From assembly GCA_022478985.1 (NCBI GenBank), contig JAKSZP010012222.1:21301-85300 (forward strand): a DNA stretch of 64,000 bases, in the 5' to 3' direction. The notes beneath the pieces are model-generated. The model searched no databases. It was given only the letters and a program-made list of their open reading frames with translations, and was not told the origin of the DNA. The translations under genes and the position numbers were made by a program. The DNA comes from Massospora cicadina (Eukaryota; Entomophthoromycota; Entomophthoromycetes; Entomophthorales; Entomophthoraceae). Shown here piece after piece: positions 33,804 to 46,096 of this stretch (positions within the stretch are counted from its first letter, which is position 1; every line of letters begins with the position of its first letter).

Positions 33804-35300
33804 ATGTCACTTCACTCGCATAAATCATCTGAATTTAAAAGCAAACAAGTTCAGCTTCATAAATCTGCCCAAACTGAGCTGGGAATTTTAGAAAAGAGCG
33901 TTGATAATCTGGCTTTAATGCCAGTATGGCGAATTTAAGGAGGATTTTGCTCAAATAATATGGGAAATCTTGAGGCTCTGGTCAACAGTGTCATAGTGTA
34001 AGCCAAGAATATCGAGCTTGGTAAGGTAAATCAAGAGCTTAAACCCAGATATTGGCAATGAATGAACGTGTATCTGATCTGACCAAAGATGTCCTGCTTA
34101 TATTAGCTTCTTAAATTTTATTTAGAAAAGAATGTGAGAGACTTAAGAAGGAATTGATGCCTTAATGGGAAAAGCTACACCTGTTTAACCAGTCCTCAAG
34201 GGGAGAGTAGTGGGACCTCTAAATATTTGGGCAGAAATTGACTAAGGAAACTACACAAAGCCCAAATTCAGGAGTCTTAATCTAGCAGTTTGGAACAATT
34301 TCATAAATCAGAGTATTCAGATCTTAGTATGGATGATGAAACTGATAATTCAGATGTTCGTTCTATGCCCAAAATTTTGGCTTCTCTCCCATTTCTGTAT
34401 AACACCCATCATAAACATGGGACAATTCTAATGGAGGAGTTTCAAATACATTTGAACCCCATATGAAAGGTAACTCCTGTAGCTGATTCTAGGTGCAAGA
34501 CTTTAAGCACTTAAACTTAGCTAAGTTTGACAAAGATAAGAATACACGAACATATAAAAAATTGATCAAGAAAATTATGCAAGTAGAATCTGATCAAAGT
34601 TAACAGCTCTCATAAATTTTTTGGATTCCCATAGTGGTGACCTCGTTATGCCCTATCTGGGTGACAACTGGTCCTATTTGGATGCACAAATGCAATAATA
34701 AGTCAATTCAGAGGGTTCAATAAGCAATCAGCATAATAACGATATGCTTTAATATAAAATGTCAAAGGAAAGAGTCTATTAAAGACATTATGATAGGTTC
34801 TTCCATGAGGCTCAGGTCCTACTTGGGTCTAATTCTATAGAAAAATTCGATGAAAAATTGCCATGAAACATGCTGTTAAACTGTACCATGACATGTAGTA
34901 TGCTATGGTCTCAGACTTTAACTAAACATGAGAGCCTTAGGACTCACAGACTATTTGAGACATTGCACAAATAGCTTTGACGCTCCTAATTGTCTTAGAG
35001 ATATGTCAAAATTTCAATTTTTGGGACCAAAAATCTAAATCAAGCAATCATAGAGGGAACCATTAGTCCACATACCAGACAACCAATATAACCAGGGATG
35101 ATTACCTGTCATAAATCTGGCCAAAATGGACACTTTGAAAGTCAGTGCTACAAATGGGTAGATAAAAAGATCTAGGGTGAATGTGAACCTAAAGGTTAAT
35201 AATTAAGAAAGGCATGGAACCAGCAAGTGGAGTAGAGGCGAAATGATCTATCTACACCAAAGCTCTAACACACATTCCACCCAACCAAGTTAAGCTTTGT
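33804..35300 (+). pseudogene. Gyp-4 gag remnant
   Basis: The ATG at 33804 begins MSLHSHKSSEFKSKQVQLHK, then a helical region, to a stop near 33940. Later readable pieces are QFHKSEYSDLSMDDETDNSD (about 34300) and TCHKSGQNGHFESQCYKW (about 35100). The latter is a zinc knuckle with its second Cys lost. Protease follows. It is much broken but in the expected order. Confidence 0.7.
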
Positions 35301-35659
35301 GGCTAAAGAAGTGTCCAAAAAAACCTGCTTCACATCTTGGCTATTGATGAATATATGGTTACCACCTAAGCTAAAGCAAAAGAACCAAAGCAGCTAGATA
35401 TTACTTAAGAATAATTGGGCTGAAGTAATAAAGTCCTATGTCAAACAGGTCATTGATTAAGGGATATATAGAGATTATTAATGCTCTTCATATCTGCCAT
35501 CACTACATGACGTGAAAGTGGTCATTACATTGAAGACTTTATCAAAGGATTTTCAGAGATCTGCTCAAGTCTGAAGTCCCATTTGGAATTGAACAACCAC
35601 CTCAAAATTCACTTATTAAATGACACTGATAACTACTCTATATTTACATATGAGGATAT

Positions 35660-35985
35660 TTCAGTAAATAAGGTTTGGGATTTATGCCATTGTTGTTAGT
35701 AGAGCACATATTAACATTATCAGCACCAAACTAATCAAGAAGATGAAGACTGCGCATGCTGTTGCTACTGCCAATATTTCAGAATTGCAGGAGAACACAT
35801 AATTAAGTCATTTGGGGGCTACATCAAGTTAGCATTACGTTTTGAATCCATTGTAGTGATGGCACCAGCCATAGTATTGATGAATACAAGCTATTACATC
35901 CTGATTTGGGACTGACTTCTTGAGAAGATTTGGTGTAGTCATGAATTACATTGAAATTACGTCACCATATTGGGGCAGAGAATCC
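35660..35985 (+). pseudogene. Gyp-4 aspartic protease remnant
   Basis: FGTDFLRRFGVVMNYIEI, read near 35905-35960, is the conserved C-terminal part of Ty3 proteases (LGTDFL, then hydrophobic strand). The catalytic D-S/T-G was not found upstream, although INIISTKLIKKMKTA (near 35710) matches the NxIStxLxxkl helix that follows it. Confidence 0.75.
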
Positions 35986-36599
35986 TTCTATACTATAACA
36001 AAAGCGGGAAGGCTGAAAAGAAACAAATAATCCATTAAAAACCTGGCCTACAAAGTTGGCATAGTCCCATTTGATTTCACAAAATCACACTTAAAGGTTA
36101 AGGCCCAGAAAATGAATATATAGAAATCAAAAGGAATTTCTATTACGCTCAAATCAACAAGTTATCATGCTGTCTGGAAGTCAAGTAGTCTTTCCTACAA
36201 GGCTGACTATTAAAGTTACAAAGGTTTTCATGGGTAATATTCTAACCATGTTCTAGATCCCGATTAGAGCCAAATAATACACCTGGTATCATCATTCCAA
36301 AATATGAATTTATACTCCTTATGTGCAAAAGTACTGAATATGCCCATAGACATATAGAAGCATCAATTTAATGCCTACCTGCATTTATTCCTACCTACGT
36401 AAATTCAGATCTTCATAGAACTAGGACCCTAGACGAGATAGGACTTACCAATGAAGGGACCATTTGTATTAATAGTGATATTCCTATGGCAAAATTAAGG
36501 AAACTGACAGACCAGAAAAGGCATAACTTCATGATTTCTGAAGTACTGAGAAATATGTGCAAAGGAAATTTTGATTAAGGCTGTGCTAGAACGTGATAC

Positions 36600-37260
36600 A
36601 TACTATTAATATCGGTGTCCATGACCCATCCAGTTAACCCAATTAGATGCCTGAAAGCATCAGGAGAAGTAGTTTTATAAGAGATAAAAGAGCTACTGGA
36701 CTTTGGCATGTTGCCCCACCTAGGAGCATTTAGGCTGCCCCAGTTTTTACAGAAAAAATAAGGATGGGAGAGATCAGGTTGTCATTGACTATTGAAAGCT
36801 AAATTACATCACAAAGAAGGATTCTTATCCTCTTTTACGGATTGATGACGCCTTATATCAACTTGGAAGCAAAAATTTACTCTCTGTTATGTACCTAGTA
36901 AGTGGATACTTGCAGTCAATATGCTTATAAAAGGAGTGCAAATAATGTGCCATCATAACTCAGGAGGGCTTATTCCAGCCAATAAGAATGATCCAAAGCA
37001 TCTAATGCCAAGCTAGATTTTAAAAAGCGATGGACAATCTTGGGGGACTTAAAGTTGTCTTGCGTGTAGGTTTACTTGGATGACATATACGTCTTTAGCT
37101 GCAACTTCAATGATCATCTGGAACATTTAGAGGAAGTCTTCAAGCGACTAGCGGTGCTTATTTGTAAATCAAACCCAGGAAGTGCAAATTTTACAATTAT
37201 TAAATGGAATATCTTAGGATTGTTATAAACAAAGAAGGACTCTGACCTCAGCCGTCCAAA
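36600..37260 (+). pseudogene. Gyp-4 reverse transcriptase
   Basis: Pieces in order: HDPSS-PN (pre-RT linker), YCKLNYITKKDSYPLLRIDD-like sequence near 36780-36850, and VYLDDIYVFSCNFNDHLEHL near 37070-37125. The last is an intact YLDD box with the following HLxHLxxVF helix. Thumb sequence follows. Frameshifts and stops occur elsewhere. Confidence 0.85.
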
Positions 37261-37399
37261 CTAGATGTGATATCAAGATGAAATGGCACAAATCCAAGCG
37301 CAATATACAGGTTTTCCTAGGCATGATTGATTATTATTGCCGAAATATTGCCAATTTTTCATGAAAATGGGAGAGCCATTAATTCATCTAATTAAGGAC

Positions 37400-37860
37400 A
37401 TGATTTCACTTGACTATAATCAGCCTATCAAGAGGCATTTAAACAGCTTTGATTGGCCCTAATAACAGCTCCGCTTCTTCAACACCCAGACTTTGAGCAC
37501 AAGTTTATTGTTCAAACCAATGCCTCACTCATGGTAGGCAGAGACATGTTGTATCAGATATGGGAAGATGGCGAGGAACATCCAATTACCTTTGCTAGTC
37601 ATACCTTAAACAGCCAAAAGCGTACTACACAGTGATGGAACGGGAATTCTTGGTTGTCATATATACCTATAAGCAATTTTTGGCTTATCTGCAAAGCGCC
37701 CAGTTTATGGGTGTAACAGATCATTTGTCCCTAAGATGGCTAAACAACTTGAAGGAACCAGAGGGCCAATTAAAGCATTGGGCTTTAAAAGCTTCAAGCC
37801 TATAATTACATAATAAAGCATTATGCAGGAGTGAAGCAAAAATTTGACTGTTTATACCAT
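37400..37860 (+). pseudogene. Gyp-4 RNase H
   Basis: APLLQHPDFEHKFIVQTNAS, then HPITFASHTLNSQKR, YTVMEREFLVVIYTYKQF and GVTDHLSLRWLNNLKEPEG. The TDAS Asp is Asn here, and the TDH Asp is kept. One frame change occurs near 37620. D-c begins about 300 bases downstream. Confidence 0.88.
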
Positions 37861-38149
37861 TTACCTACAATCATCACTATCAGTTTGGCCACAGATGAGC
37901 TGTTCCAAAGATGATCAATGGGGTGATTCTAAGAAGAGCCTGAATCTTTTCAGAAAATACTTATAAATCTATAATAGGTGACAATATTGAAAATGAACAT
38001 TGTATAAAATGATCAAAGGAAAGAAGGGCATTTTTATGAGAACTTTGGCACAAACAGACCTTATATGTCTGCTCACAAGGCCATAGGACATGATGCATTA
38101 CAGAAAAGGAAGGAGAATCTGAAAAGCTTTCGCTTTGATACCCAAATTG

Positions 38150-39985
38150 AAGCAAAAGTTTGGATTCTTTTAAAAATACAAAAAACAAAAGCTTTATTGA
38201 TCTAAATTCTTACCAATATTGATGCAATTGACGCTTACTGCCCCAGCTTGGGGTGGTGGTACACTGCCATCTGGCATCTTTCAACCACCGCCAAAGCATT
38301 CCTGGGCTGGCTCTGCTAGCCCTCCCAACGCTGATGGACGTTATGTCCTCCCTCAGGACTTGGCCCAACACCTTGTCAGCTCTCAGGAGGTGCTCTGGAG
38401 CCTTTTGGTGCTCCCACGGACCAATTTTATTTTGGCCTCTGGGTCAAATATGGGAATCTTTTCCCATACACAAGTGCGGCCATCATTAAGTGGCCACGGC
38501 AGTTTTTGAACTTGCTAGATATATTGACTTCCACCCCTTTAAGGGGTACTTTGACCTTAGCTTCTGCTCTAAAGCTGATGTAGTGGCAGAAGCCAAGCTT
38601 CCAGTAATTTTTTAAAAAATTACTTTTCCCACCGTTTGCACCCAGCTCCCAGATGAGGCCTCTTTGGTGGTCCAGTTCTCCAGGTTGCCTCTTACCTTTC
38701 CCCCAAACGCCACCGCTATGAGCTTATGGAGGATTTGGCCATCTACGGCGCAGACCCCATGTTTCAGCTTGTGGTTCCCAATGGGGCAGATTGAACTCCA
38801 GGTCCTCACGCCTTTACAATGATCCACCCATTTCATCATGACTCTCACCTCATGATTCCCCTCCACACCGTGATCAGATCTGCCCCCAATCACTCATTAT
38901 GGGCACACTTCAAAAACAGCTGTGCCATTTGCCCCTTGTGCTTTGAGCTTAACCACTCAAAGTATAAGTACCCCATGGTTGCCGCTTTCACTGCATCCTC
39001 TGCTCAGGCCTTGGAGCCGCCTCAGAAGCTGCCTTGCCCCAATTCTTTGAATGGTGATCTATCCTCCCACCCTTAATGTCAGGAAATTCTGGCGCTGCTT
39101 CCAAAGTGACGGCCAATCAAAATTTAAGCAAATTTAAAAATTTTGAAAATTCAACTTGCTTATGGAATCCTGAGTTGATGTCTGAACCAGTTTCAGCTGA
39201 GTTGCTATGGTTGACAACATGTGGCCAATCAGATCCAGCCACAGCCCCAAATTCTAGTGACTAGCCAGAACTGGCTGAATCCAATCCATTCGAAGCTCTT
39301 GAATGGATTGATGAGGACAAATGGACATGCCAGTTGAAACCTGTTTTTGCTTTGGAATAGTTCTTTGTTGACCCTCCTGAATAGCTTTCCCGCAGTTTTT
39401 CTTCCAAAAAATAGGTTTCCCAATTATAAAAAATATTTACACAATGGCAGTTAAAGCTGCAGATTCCCCGACCAAACCCTCCTCTGCCAGCAACTCCATG
39501 GGGCAATGGAGCCCCTTGTCAAGGGTATTCCTATCCCCAATTTTCCTCATGACCTTGAGGGAGATGTGAATTATGAAATTTAATAGCTTGCTTTTGGTGC
39601 GAGCCATGATTGCATTGATGTAAAAAAGACTTCTCTTTTTGACCCCAATTATCCCAAAACCTGCCAGTGCATCAAGTCATTTACTTGTGTTCCAGCTCTC
39701 ATCATTTTTGCAGAGCATCAATTTGCTCAATATGTTGAGGCGATAGACACCGCCAGTCTCATTACCAAAGAAAAGCCCCCAACTATACCTCATTATGCCC
39801 CATGTCGCTGATGCTCCCACCCCTATGTTGTCCGCCATGGTCCACCAGCTAAAGCGGGCGCCAGATAAAAGTTTCCCCAAAGCCTCCTCGCCATCTGATA
39901 TGGCTTCCTAGGGTGATAACCTAGGTGCTAAATTAGAAATTTTTTAATCTACATCTATCCCTTTGTTTGGGCCATTTGTGAAAAA
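38150..39985 (+). mobile_element. D-c: gag-only non-LTR element in Gyp-4
   Basis: Plus-strand D element between Gyp-4 RNase H and integrase. The start region matches D-b around AAAGCTTTATTGATC and GATGCAATTGACGC (ATG mutated). The end near 39950 reads CTACATCTATCCCTTTGTTT, a degraded form of the shared tail. The target duplication was not identified, so the ends are approximate. Confidence 0.75.
38221..39930 (+). pseudogene. D-c ORF1-like gene
   Basis: Broken reading: LTAPAWGGGTLPSGIF (start region), LPQDLAQHLVS (compare VPPRDLALHLAR in D-b), FHPFKGYFDLSFCSKADV-like sequence near 38530-38590, and SLWAHFKNSCAICPLCFELN with HSKYKYP near 38890-38970. The last is a knuckle with the final Cys replaced by Tyr. 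The C-terminal extension is traceable past 39300 (ESNPFEALEWIDED). Several stops. Confidence 0.7.
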
Positions 39986-40392
39986 AGATGCGTGGCAGCT
40001 CCCCTTTGGGTTGAGCACCACTGGTACTAAAAAGAAAGAGCATCTGAAAAGATATTAATACAGGGTGTCAATGCGCTTCAATATTTAAGAGATACTGGTG
40101 TGTTGCGTTATATGCCAAGGTGAAAAAAAAATTCTGAAAGAGCACATCTTATCAGCTAGTTTGGCCCAAATTTGTCAGGCATACTGTATCTAGTGATGTT
40201 GTTGGACCACATCACATGAGAACATTAAGGCCAAGTATATCATTGTGACTATTGACCACATAACTAATTGGGTTGAAGTCAAGTACTTTGTGAAGTAGGA
40301 GCATCAATAATGGCCAAGTTTATCCTTTAGAGTGTCATTCACAAACATGGTTGTCCACAGGTTATCCTGATTAATTATGGGAGCAATTTTAA
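39986..40392 (+). pseudogene. Gyp-4 integrase, N-terminal and core start
   Basis: Near 40170-40260, DVVGPHH and, in the next frame, AKYIIVTIDHITNWVEVKYF give the integrase core start (D-VGP, KYIxVxIDHxTxWxE). Then HGCPQVILINYGSNF near 40350-40390 matches HGxPxxIxSDxGxxF with the second Asp as Asn. The gene is then cut by LINE-2 and resumes at 42163. Confidence 0.8.
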
Positions 40393-42153
40393 TTTAATTT
40401 ATTGTGGGGAAGGCCGACAAGGGGATGGACACTTCCAAAAATAAACATGAAAGAAAAACGAAACACAGTAACTAAGAAGGCACCCCAGAGAAGCAATGCT
40501 ACCTCCTGTTGCCAGAGGGAACGCCACTATGGAGAGGAGGGGGAAACGTGTAAAGGGGCTGTAACCACAATTGAACACATGTGGAGGAAGGGGTCCAAAT
40601 TGATGAACCATACTGGGAACCAGGAGGAGACCAACTGACGGTGACGCGGTGGGAGGTACCCAAACATCCATGCTTTAAGTGGTCCATCAAATGGGACCAG
40701 AATCTGTGGACATCTTCTGGATGGGTGGGGGTGGAGCCTGCGATGGCATCCAAGACAATCGTGTGGATAGTCCACATGGCGATTGCGATCACCAGAGCAT
40801 GGAGGGAGGGTGGACGAGGGGATACCATGGATATAGCAAACATGTCCCTTGACAGACTGAAGGGATGTGCCTGATCCTGGCCAAGCAGAAGTTGAAATTC
40901 GCGCCATATCGCTTCAGAGGTAGGGAACTTATCCAGGCGGTGGAACAGCGTTCCATACTGGCCACACACGACGCAGGATGAGTGTAAAGCGTTGGAGCGC
41001 TCAGTCTTATGATACACCCATCTCAGGCAGTGCCACACATGGGAACAGATATGAGGCAGCATCAGAGGGTGGTGTGCGTATTTCCAAATAGTCTTCTGGG
41101 TCTCAAGGGAATAAGGGATGTCCATTATGTCCAGGTATTCTACCCTGGATAGGACATGGGGCCGTGTGGGGGATCAAGCCATCTTGAATGGGTACCCTGT
41201 ACCTCCTGTGTGAACTGAGGAGAGGGGCGGCCTCTCTGGGCTGTGTGCCCACAGATACAGATTTTCAACTCAGCAATCCGCATGAAGAGAAGAATTAGTT
41301 TGAAGTGGGGCTTAGTACCATGAGGACCTGTGGCCGATGGGTGGGAAGCCAGATACTTCATCATGATGTGAGGGTGCAACGGATTGGTAAGGCCCAGGGT
41401 GCAGGAGAAGTTGGAGCGGGCTGTGCGGGACCAGTGTTGTGAGGGGAGCGTCGGGGCAGTGATGGCCGCAATCCAGGTGCCCAGGATCTTGGCAGCATGG
41501 GCTCTAAAGTTGAGCAGGCTCATGCCACCACAACGATGAGGGCCAAACATGACCTCAAGCCGCACTGGCTGTGGGCAGCCTGACCAAAGCCATCCTTGCA
41601 GAAGGGCATACATTGATTTGAAAAAACCTGGGGAGAAGGCGACGGCGTGGGCTCCAAACCAGACCTTGGAGAGGAGCATAGAGTAGGCTAAAACAACCCT
41701 GCCAGTAAGGGAAGTAGGGTGGGCTCTGAGAGAGGAGATTCGCTTTGTCACGTTGTCCAGAATATGACTTTCCATTACTGCTGAGGCATACCCGCCTGCC
41801 TCCACTTACACCTCCAGATGGCGGACAGGCCCAATGTGGGGCGTGGCACAAAGGGGAGCACAAGTGGGGCGGTGTGGGGTGTGCAGGGAAGGTGAGCACG
41901 TGTGCGAGCAGATGGGTCAGGCTGGACACAGGTCGCTGGGGCCCAGCATGTTTGATACCAACCAGGAGGATGATTTCGGTTTTGAAGGCGTTCAGTGCAG
42001 CATTAATTACCCGGGAATAAACTTGGATGAGAGCTTCAAGCGCGCGTGCATCTTGATTATAAGACACCTTGACCACACAATCATCAGCAAACGCCATCAT
42101 CTTGAATGGGGCTTGTCCTGGTATATGGACCCCAGTGAGGCGGGCAATGGAAG
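40393..42153 (-). mobile_element. LINE-2: 5'-truncated LINE inserted in Gyp-4 integrase
   Basis: Minus-strand LINE of the LINE-1 family, truncated within RT. The 3' end reads GTGTCCATCCCCTTGTCGGC, then CTTCCCCACAATAAAT. The target duplication AATTTT(T)AA occurs at 40385-40392 and 42154-42162. Integrase codons for N-F on the left continue as F-N-A-N-V on the right. 5' truncation is typical of LINE insertions. Confidence 0.9.
40500..42150 (-). pseudogene. LINE-2 ORF2, RT C-terminal half and zf-RVT
   Basis: Starts within RT at LTGVHIPGQAPFKMMAFADD, containing the catalytic FADD. The RT thumb region continues (HILDNVTKRISSLRAHPTSL, LTGRVVLAYSMLLSKVWFG) and CVVCGQYGTLFHRLDKFP (zf-RVT, last Cys replaced by Phe) near 40960-40910. 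It is close to LINE-1 at protein level. Endonuclease and RT fingers are missing through 5' truncation. Confidence 0.88.
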
Positions 42154-42162
42154 AATTTTTAA

Positions 42163-42780
42163 CGCCAACGTTATTACAAAGCTCAATTAATTGATGAGAG
42201 TGAGAGGTGTGATCTTGGCTCTCTACTGTCCTGAGAAAGATGAATGGTTGAGCTTTTAAATAAGTTGTTTGTGAACATTGTCTGGAAGCTAACCTTAAAC
42301 AAACCATCTGAATGGAGTATTTTTTTAAGATTGGCCATGTTTGCTTAAAACGCATCTTATCACTCTACCATTATGATGTCACCTTACAAGGTTCTATATG
42401 AAAGGCATCCAGCCCTGCCATTTCTACCATAACTTATCTTAGAAGATCCTAAGGTGAAATACCACCAATATGTAGAGAAGCTTGCAGATACACTAATCAA
42501 GCTGCAGGCTCAAGACTTTGATAACATTTTTGCTATTAAAAAGGCCCAAAATGAAAGTAATTCTAAAGATCATCATATATTTCAACCAAATTAAAGCTCG
42601 TAATGAGGTACTATTCTTTAATATGACAGATTGGGCCAATTACAGAAGTTATAGTGCATTTTGGTAGTCAAATTTGTGATTTAATGAGAAGACATCAAGG
42701 TTTGTTTACAAAATCAATGAGGCTAAAACAGGTTATATCTATAATTCATCCATGCGAAAAGTATAAAAAGATCTAAGAAG
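42163..42780 (+). pseudogene. Gyp-4 integrase, C-terminal part
   Basis: Resumes after LINE-2 with NANVITKLN. Then VELLNKLFVNIVWKL, LAMFA-NASYHSTIMMSPYK, VLYERHPALPFLP and YVEKLADTLIKLQAQDFDNI. These match the end of Ty3 integrase cores (AEFAYNNSxHSSTGMSPFxxLYGxxP) and the following coiled region. No chromodomain was seen. Confidence 0.82.
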
Positions 42781-42826
42781 AGTGTCAATTAAAAAACATT
42801 ATATTTTAAATATAATTTATATAAAG

Positions 42827-44740
42827 TATATTTTTATTTAACTGAGGCAAGCCAACCAAGGGACAGACAATACTAAAACGGAAACTTTAAAATTAAACTG
42901 ACTAAAAATAAAAAGATAAATTGACCACCCTTTTTGATCAGCGAGACACAAAATGAACAAGAAAATTACCTTCCATGTGACATAGTGGCGAGCTGCTTAT
43001 TAAATCATGGCAGAGGTGGAGGGGGTTTGGGCGGGTAACCATCAGGATCAGCATTGTAAGGCGGATCAATGTTGATAGTAAGAGGGTTGGTGCATCTGTG
43101 GGATGAGGATTGAGGTGGAGTAGATAGTTGTTTACATCAAATGATTTGGGCATGGATTAAAGCCTCTATGAGTTTGGCAACATGGTGTTCAGTCTGGATG
43201 TAAAATTTTTTTAGTACTAGATCTTGATGTAGTCTTTGAGAAGTTGTTCTAACTTTGCAGTATTTTCTCTTGTGGTGCATTTGGATGGGGAAAAACCTGC
43301 CAGTTTAGCGACATGATTGAAAGAGGTGGTGGCAATTTTGTGGAGGCGTTGGATTTCCTCTTTTTGCGGCATGAGGAAAATCAGAGGGAAAAAAGGGGTG
43401 TTCAGCCCTTTTTGAAATTTTATGCCAGATTTTGCATACAGTATGCAATAATGGGTTATCAGGTGTGGCCACCATAAACAAGGCAAGCTGGTGGTCACTT
43501 TGGAAAAAGGATTTTGGGTTTGAGGACATATTGGTTGGTAGGGACTGGAATCAAAGTCTGAATTCAGATAAGGTATTAAATCCTTTGGATAACTCAGTGG
43601 TGGGAACTTTTCCTCATAATTAGTTACTTCCTCCAATAATTTCCAGGGATCTTAGTTTGATTCAGGAATATATGTGGGTGAGTGATTTTGGTTTGGTAGG
43701 TTATGGGGTGGGTGATTTTCTGGATTGAACAGCAATACAATCTTTCACCCAATTGGTTGGCATGGGTGTGCATTGGTCAGTTTTGGTTTGAGTTGTTAGA
43801 TTTTGCTTCTAAATTGAGTGCATGGCCTGTGGGGTGGGGCAGCCAAAATCCCCTCTCAAATGCTATTGGTGTGGCCTCAAGGGTGGTGTTGGCCATGTTC
43901 GCAGGGTGTGATTTATATTGATATACCTTTTTGGTGTGGTCCAATTAATAGCAGAGGGGTAAAATTATGCGACCATTGTTAGTCTATGCCTAAAAGAAAT
44001 GGCTGGGTTCAGATGGGATATAGTCACATGATGGGATATGCTGGGCCATGTTCAGCTGGTGGGGGTAATGGTGGCCATTGCCCAATGTGCCGTGAGGCGT
44101 TCAGAATCTCTTGGGACAATGAATTGGAGGATATGTCTTTGCATATGTGAATAACCCTAACATCAACTCCTCATAAAGTGTTTGAGGGGGAAGGTGAGAT
44201 GGGATGTTCACAAAGGTTATTACAAGTGTGGTATCATCTGGTATTTGTGTTTGGTGTCAGTAATGGGTCTATCTTTATAAAGTAACCATGTAGCTGCTGC
44301 AGCAGCTGCGTTCTCTCCAGTGTGGAATTAAATACTGAAATAGCCCTTGTATGGGCGGAAGTCTATAAACCCTGATGGCAAAAATATGGCCATTCCCAGC
44401 TCAATTATCACTTTGTCAACATATGGGAAGAGATGCCCATACTTAATGTGGTGGCAAACGTGAATATTGTATTGGGGTAGGGCTAGGGAGTGGGGCGGGT
44501 TGGGTGGGTTCATGCAAGGTGGAGTGCTAAGTCCCTTGGGGGAACATAGTGGCTCAATGTATTTGGCTGACAGGGCGAGAAATTCCACATGAATTTGCCT
44601 GCTGAACAGTAAACGCTAGTGGGTGGAGCACCACATCCCATACTGGGGCAGCAGGTGGTGGATCTAAGGACATATATTGGGTAGTTGATGTAGTGAGGAA
44701 GTGGTTAAATAGATTGTTTTTCAAAATTGCTCAAAAGTGA
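42827..44740 (-). mobile_element. D-d: gag-only non-LTR element in Gyp-4
   Basis: Minus-strand D element. The sense 3' end reads TAGTATTGTCTGTCCCTTGG, then TTGGCTTGCCTCAGTTAAATAAA, close to the D-e tail. The sense 5' region (about 44735-44660) has ATCACTTTTGAGCAATTTTG and ATGTCCTTAGATCCACCACC, as in D-e. The length of about 1.9 kb is standard. Exact TSD not fixed (AT-rich flanks). Confidence 0.82.
43120..44660 (-). pseudogene. D-d ORF1-like gene
   Basis: The start near 44660 (MSLDPPPAAP in sense) leads to HIKYGHLFPYVDKVIIELGM and FRPYKGYFSI, aligned to D-b. The C-terminal part (43636-43217) is a 139-codon open stretch with PQKEEIQRLHKIATTSFNHV and AKLAGFSPSKCTTRENTAKL. This matches D-e (AKEENQRLYETATNAVKNVA, ELADFSPSTCIIRANIEN). 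The knuckle region is degraded. The C-terminal extension is thus conserved among D elements. Confidence 0.75.
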
Positions 44741-44960
44741 TATAAAGTGGAAAGAAAAAGTAAAATATATAACTAAAGAAAAAAATAAGTCATAAATAAT
44801 ATAAAAAATAATGAGAAAAATATAAATACATAATAGAGAAAAAATATATAGTAATAAGAAATAAATTTAGATTAAAAGATAAATGAAACAATAAAAAACA
44901 AATAATTAATAAAGGTTTTATCCCTCCACTTTGAGGGGGGAGGTTATTTGGAATCAGGTT
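44741..44960. other. AT-rich tract right of D-d
   Basis: Very AT-rich (A-runs with few C) up to about 44915. A short inverted-repeat-like CCCTCCACTTTGAGGGGGGA follows near 44923. No gene. Confidence 0.5.
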
Positions 44961-46044
44961 TTTCATTTAATTACGCCAATTCAGCCCAATCTAACTGCTG
45001 AGCGACAAGAAAAAGGGCTTTACAGCATAGAACCAGATGCGCTGCATACTGGTTGTAGCTGATTTCCAGAAAATGATTAGTAGTGGAGGCACAGTACTGT
45101 TGATAGTGATCCAATCAAGCCCCCAATATACGAGGGAAGCAAGCACCCAGCAGGAGATAGTCATTTAGGAATTCAGTCTACTGATATATCTCTGGGGTCA
45201 CCAGTCAGACATAATTGACTTGGTTTCTTCACCATTCAACAAGAGGGGGTACATGCAATAATTGACTTAAAGGCATCTATTTAGAGAAAATATGCTTAAG
45301 GTGGCCAAGTAAGGCCATCCTAGGAAGATAGTTGTCTGCGCTATCCTGGTGCTAAGCCACAATAGCCACTTAAATGTCTTAGCAGAAATTAAAATCCTGA
45401 ATGTCATGGGTATTTAGCTCAAGGATGAAGTGTGATTAGGCCTACTCTCAAGTGTTGCAGACCAGGAGCATATAGCCTTTTCCACAAAGGCGTCAACTTG
45501 AACAAAATCTTGAGCTTGCATGGTAGCATCTTCAGCCAAAAAAAGACAATTGGGGTTAAAAAGCCGTCATATCAAACCGTGGTTTGGTCAAGAAATTAAT
45601 CTTAGAGCAGAAAATTTGTTAAAGCCCAGTGCTGCAGAGTAGGCCAAAGACATCAGGAAATGGTTAAGGGCGAAGATAAACTCTGCCAATAGATCACCAT
45701 CCAGATATATAGATTGCAATGAGAAATCTGTATCTCAAGGGTCAAAAATTCACCAAAAATTAAGCAGGAAGGATTGTTGAAGAACACAGCCAACGTTATA
45801 ACAAACCAATCTGTAAAGTATGCTCAAAGGCGGGGTTAGTCTCCTCATCAAAGATAGTTTTGGGCCAAGTAGAAGTCATTAATGTCGACACAGGAACAAG
45901 TTTACCCAACTGTAACTACCAGAGGGAGCCTACAAACATATTCATATGCATATTCCTGTCCAATTAATTAAACCAATGACGTTTTTTTGGATAAAGAGAA
46001 GTGAAGAAATTGCGGTAGGCAGAAGAGGTACTGTTTAAAGACAT
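44960..46044 (-). pseudogene. Coding-like antisense tract between Gyp-4 pol and 3' LTR, unidentified
   Basis: On the minus strand, opposite to Gyp-4, an ATG at 46044 begins MSLNSTSSAYRNFFTSLYPK. Broken but coding-like pieces follow: LAEFIFALNHFLMSLAYSAA (about 45680), ATMQAQDFVQVDAFVEKAI (about 45520), TEFLNDYLLLGACFPRI (about 45175) and ISYNQYAAHLVLCCKALFLV (about 45065). I recognise no family. It may be an antisense ORF of Gyp-4, or a fragment of another element. Short similarities to unit U (for example NYLPRMALLGHL against QYLPLMALIGGM) are suggestive only. Confidence 0.35.
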
Positions 46045-46096
46045 TGAAGAAAACTGAGAAAATTTAAAAATTTATATTCCAATCAAGTTGGGGGAA

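Noticed and set aside
44741..44915. AT-rich, A-run tract as an origin or scaffold element
   Set aside because: No specific motif. Low complexity next to decayed elements explains it.
44923..44945. GC-rich inverted-repeat-like sequence as a transcription terminator
   Set aside because: Rho-independent terminators do not apply to a eukaryotic nuclear locus, and the repeat is short.
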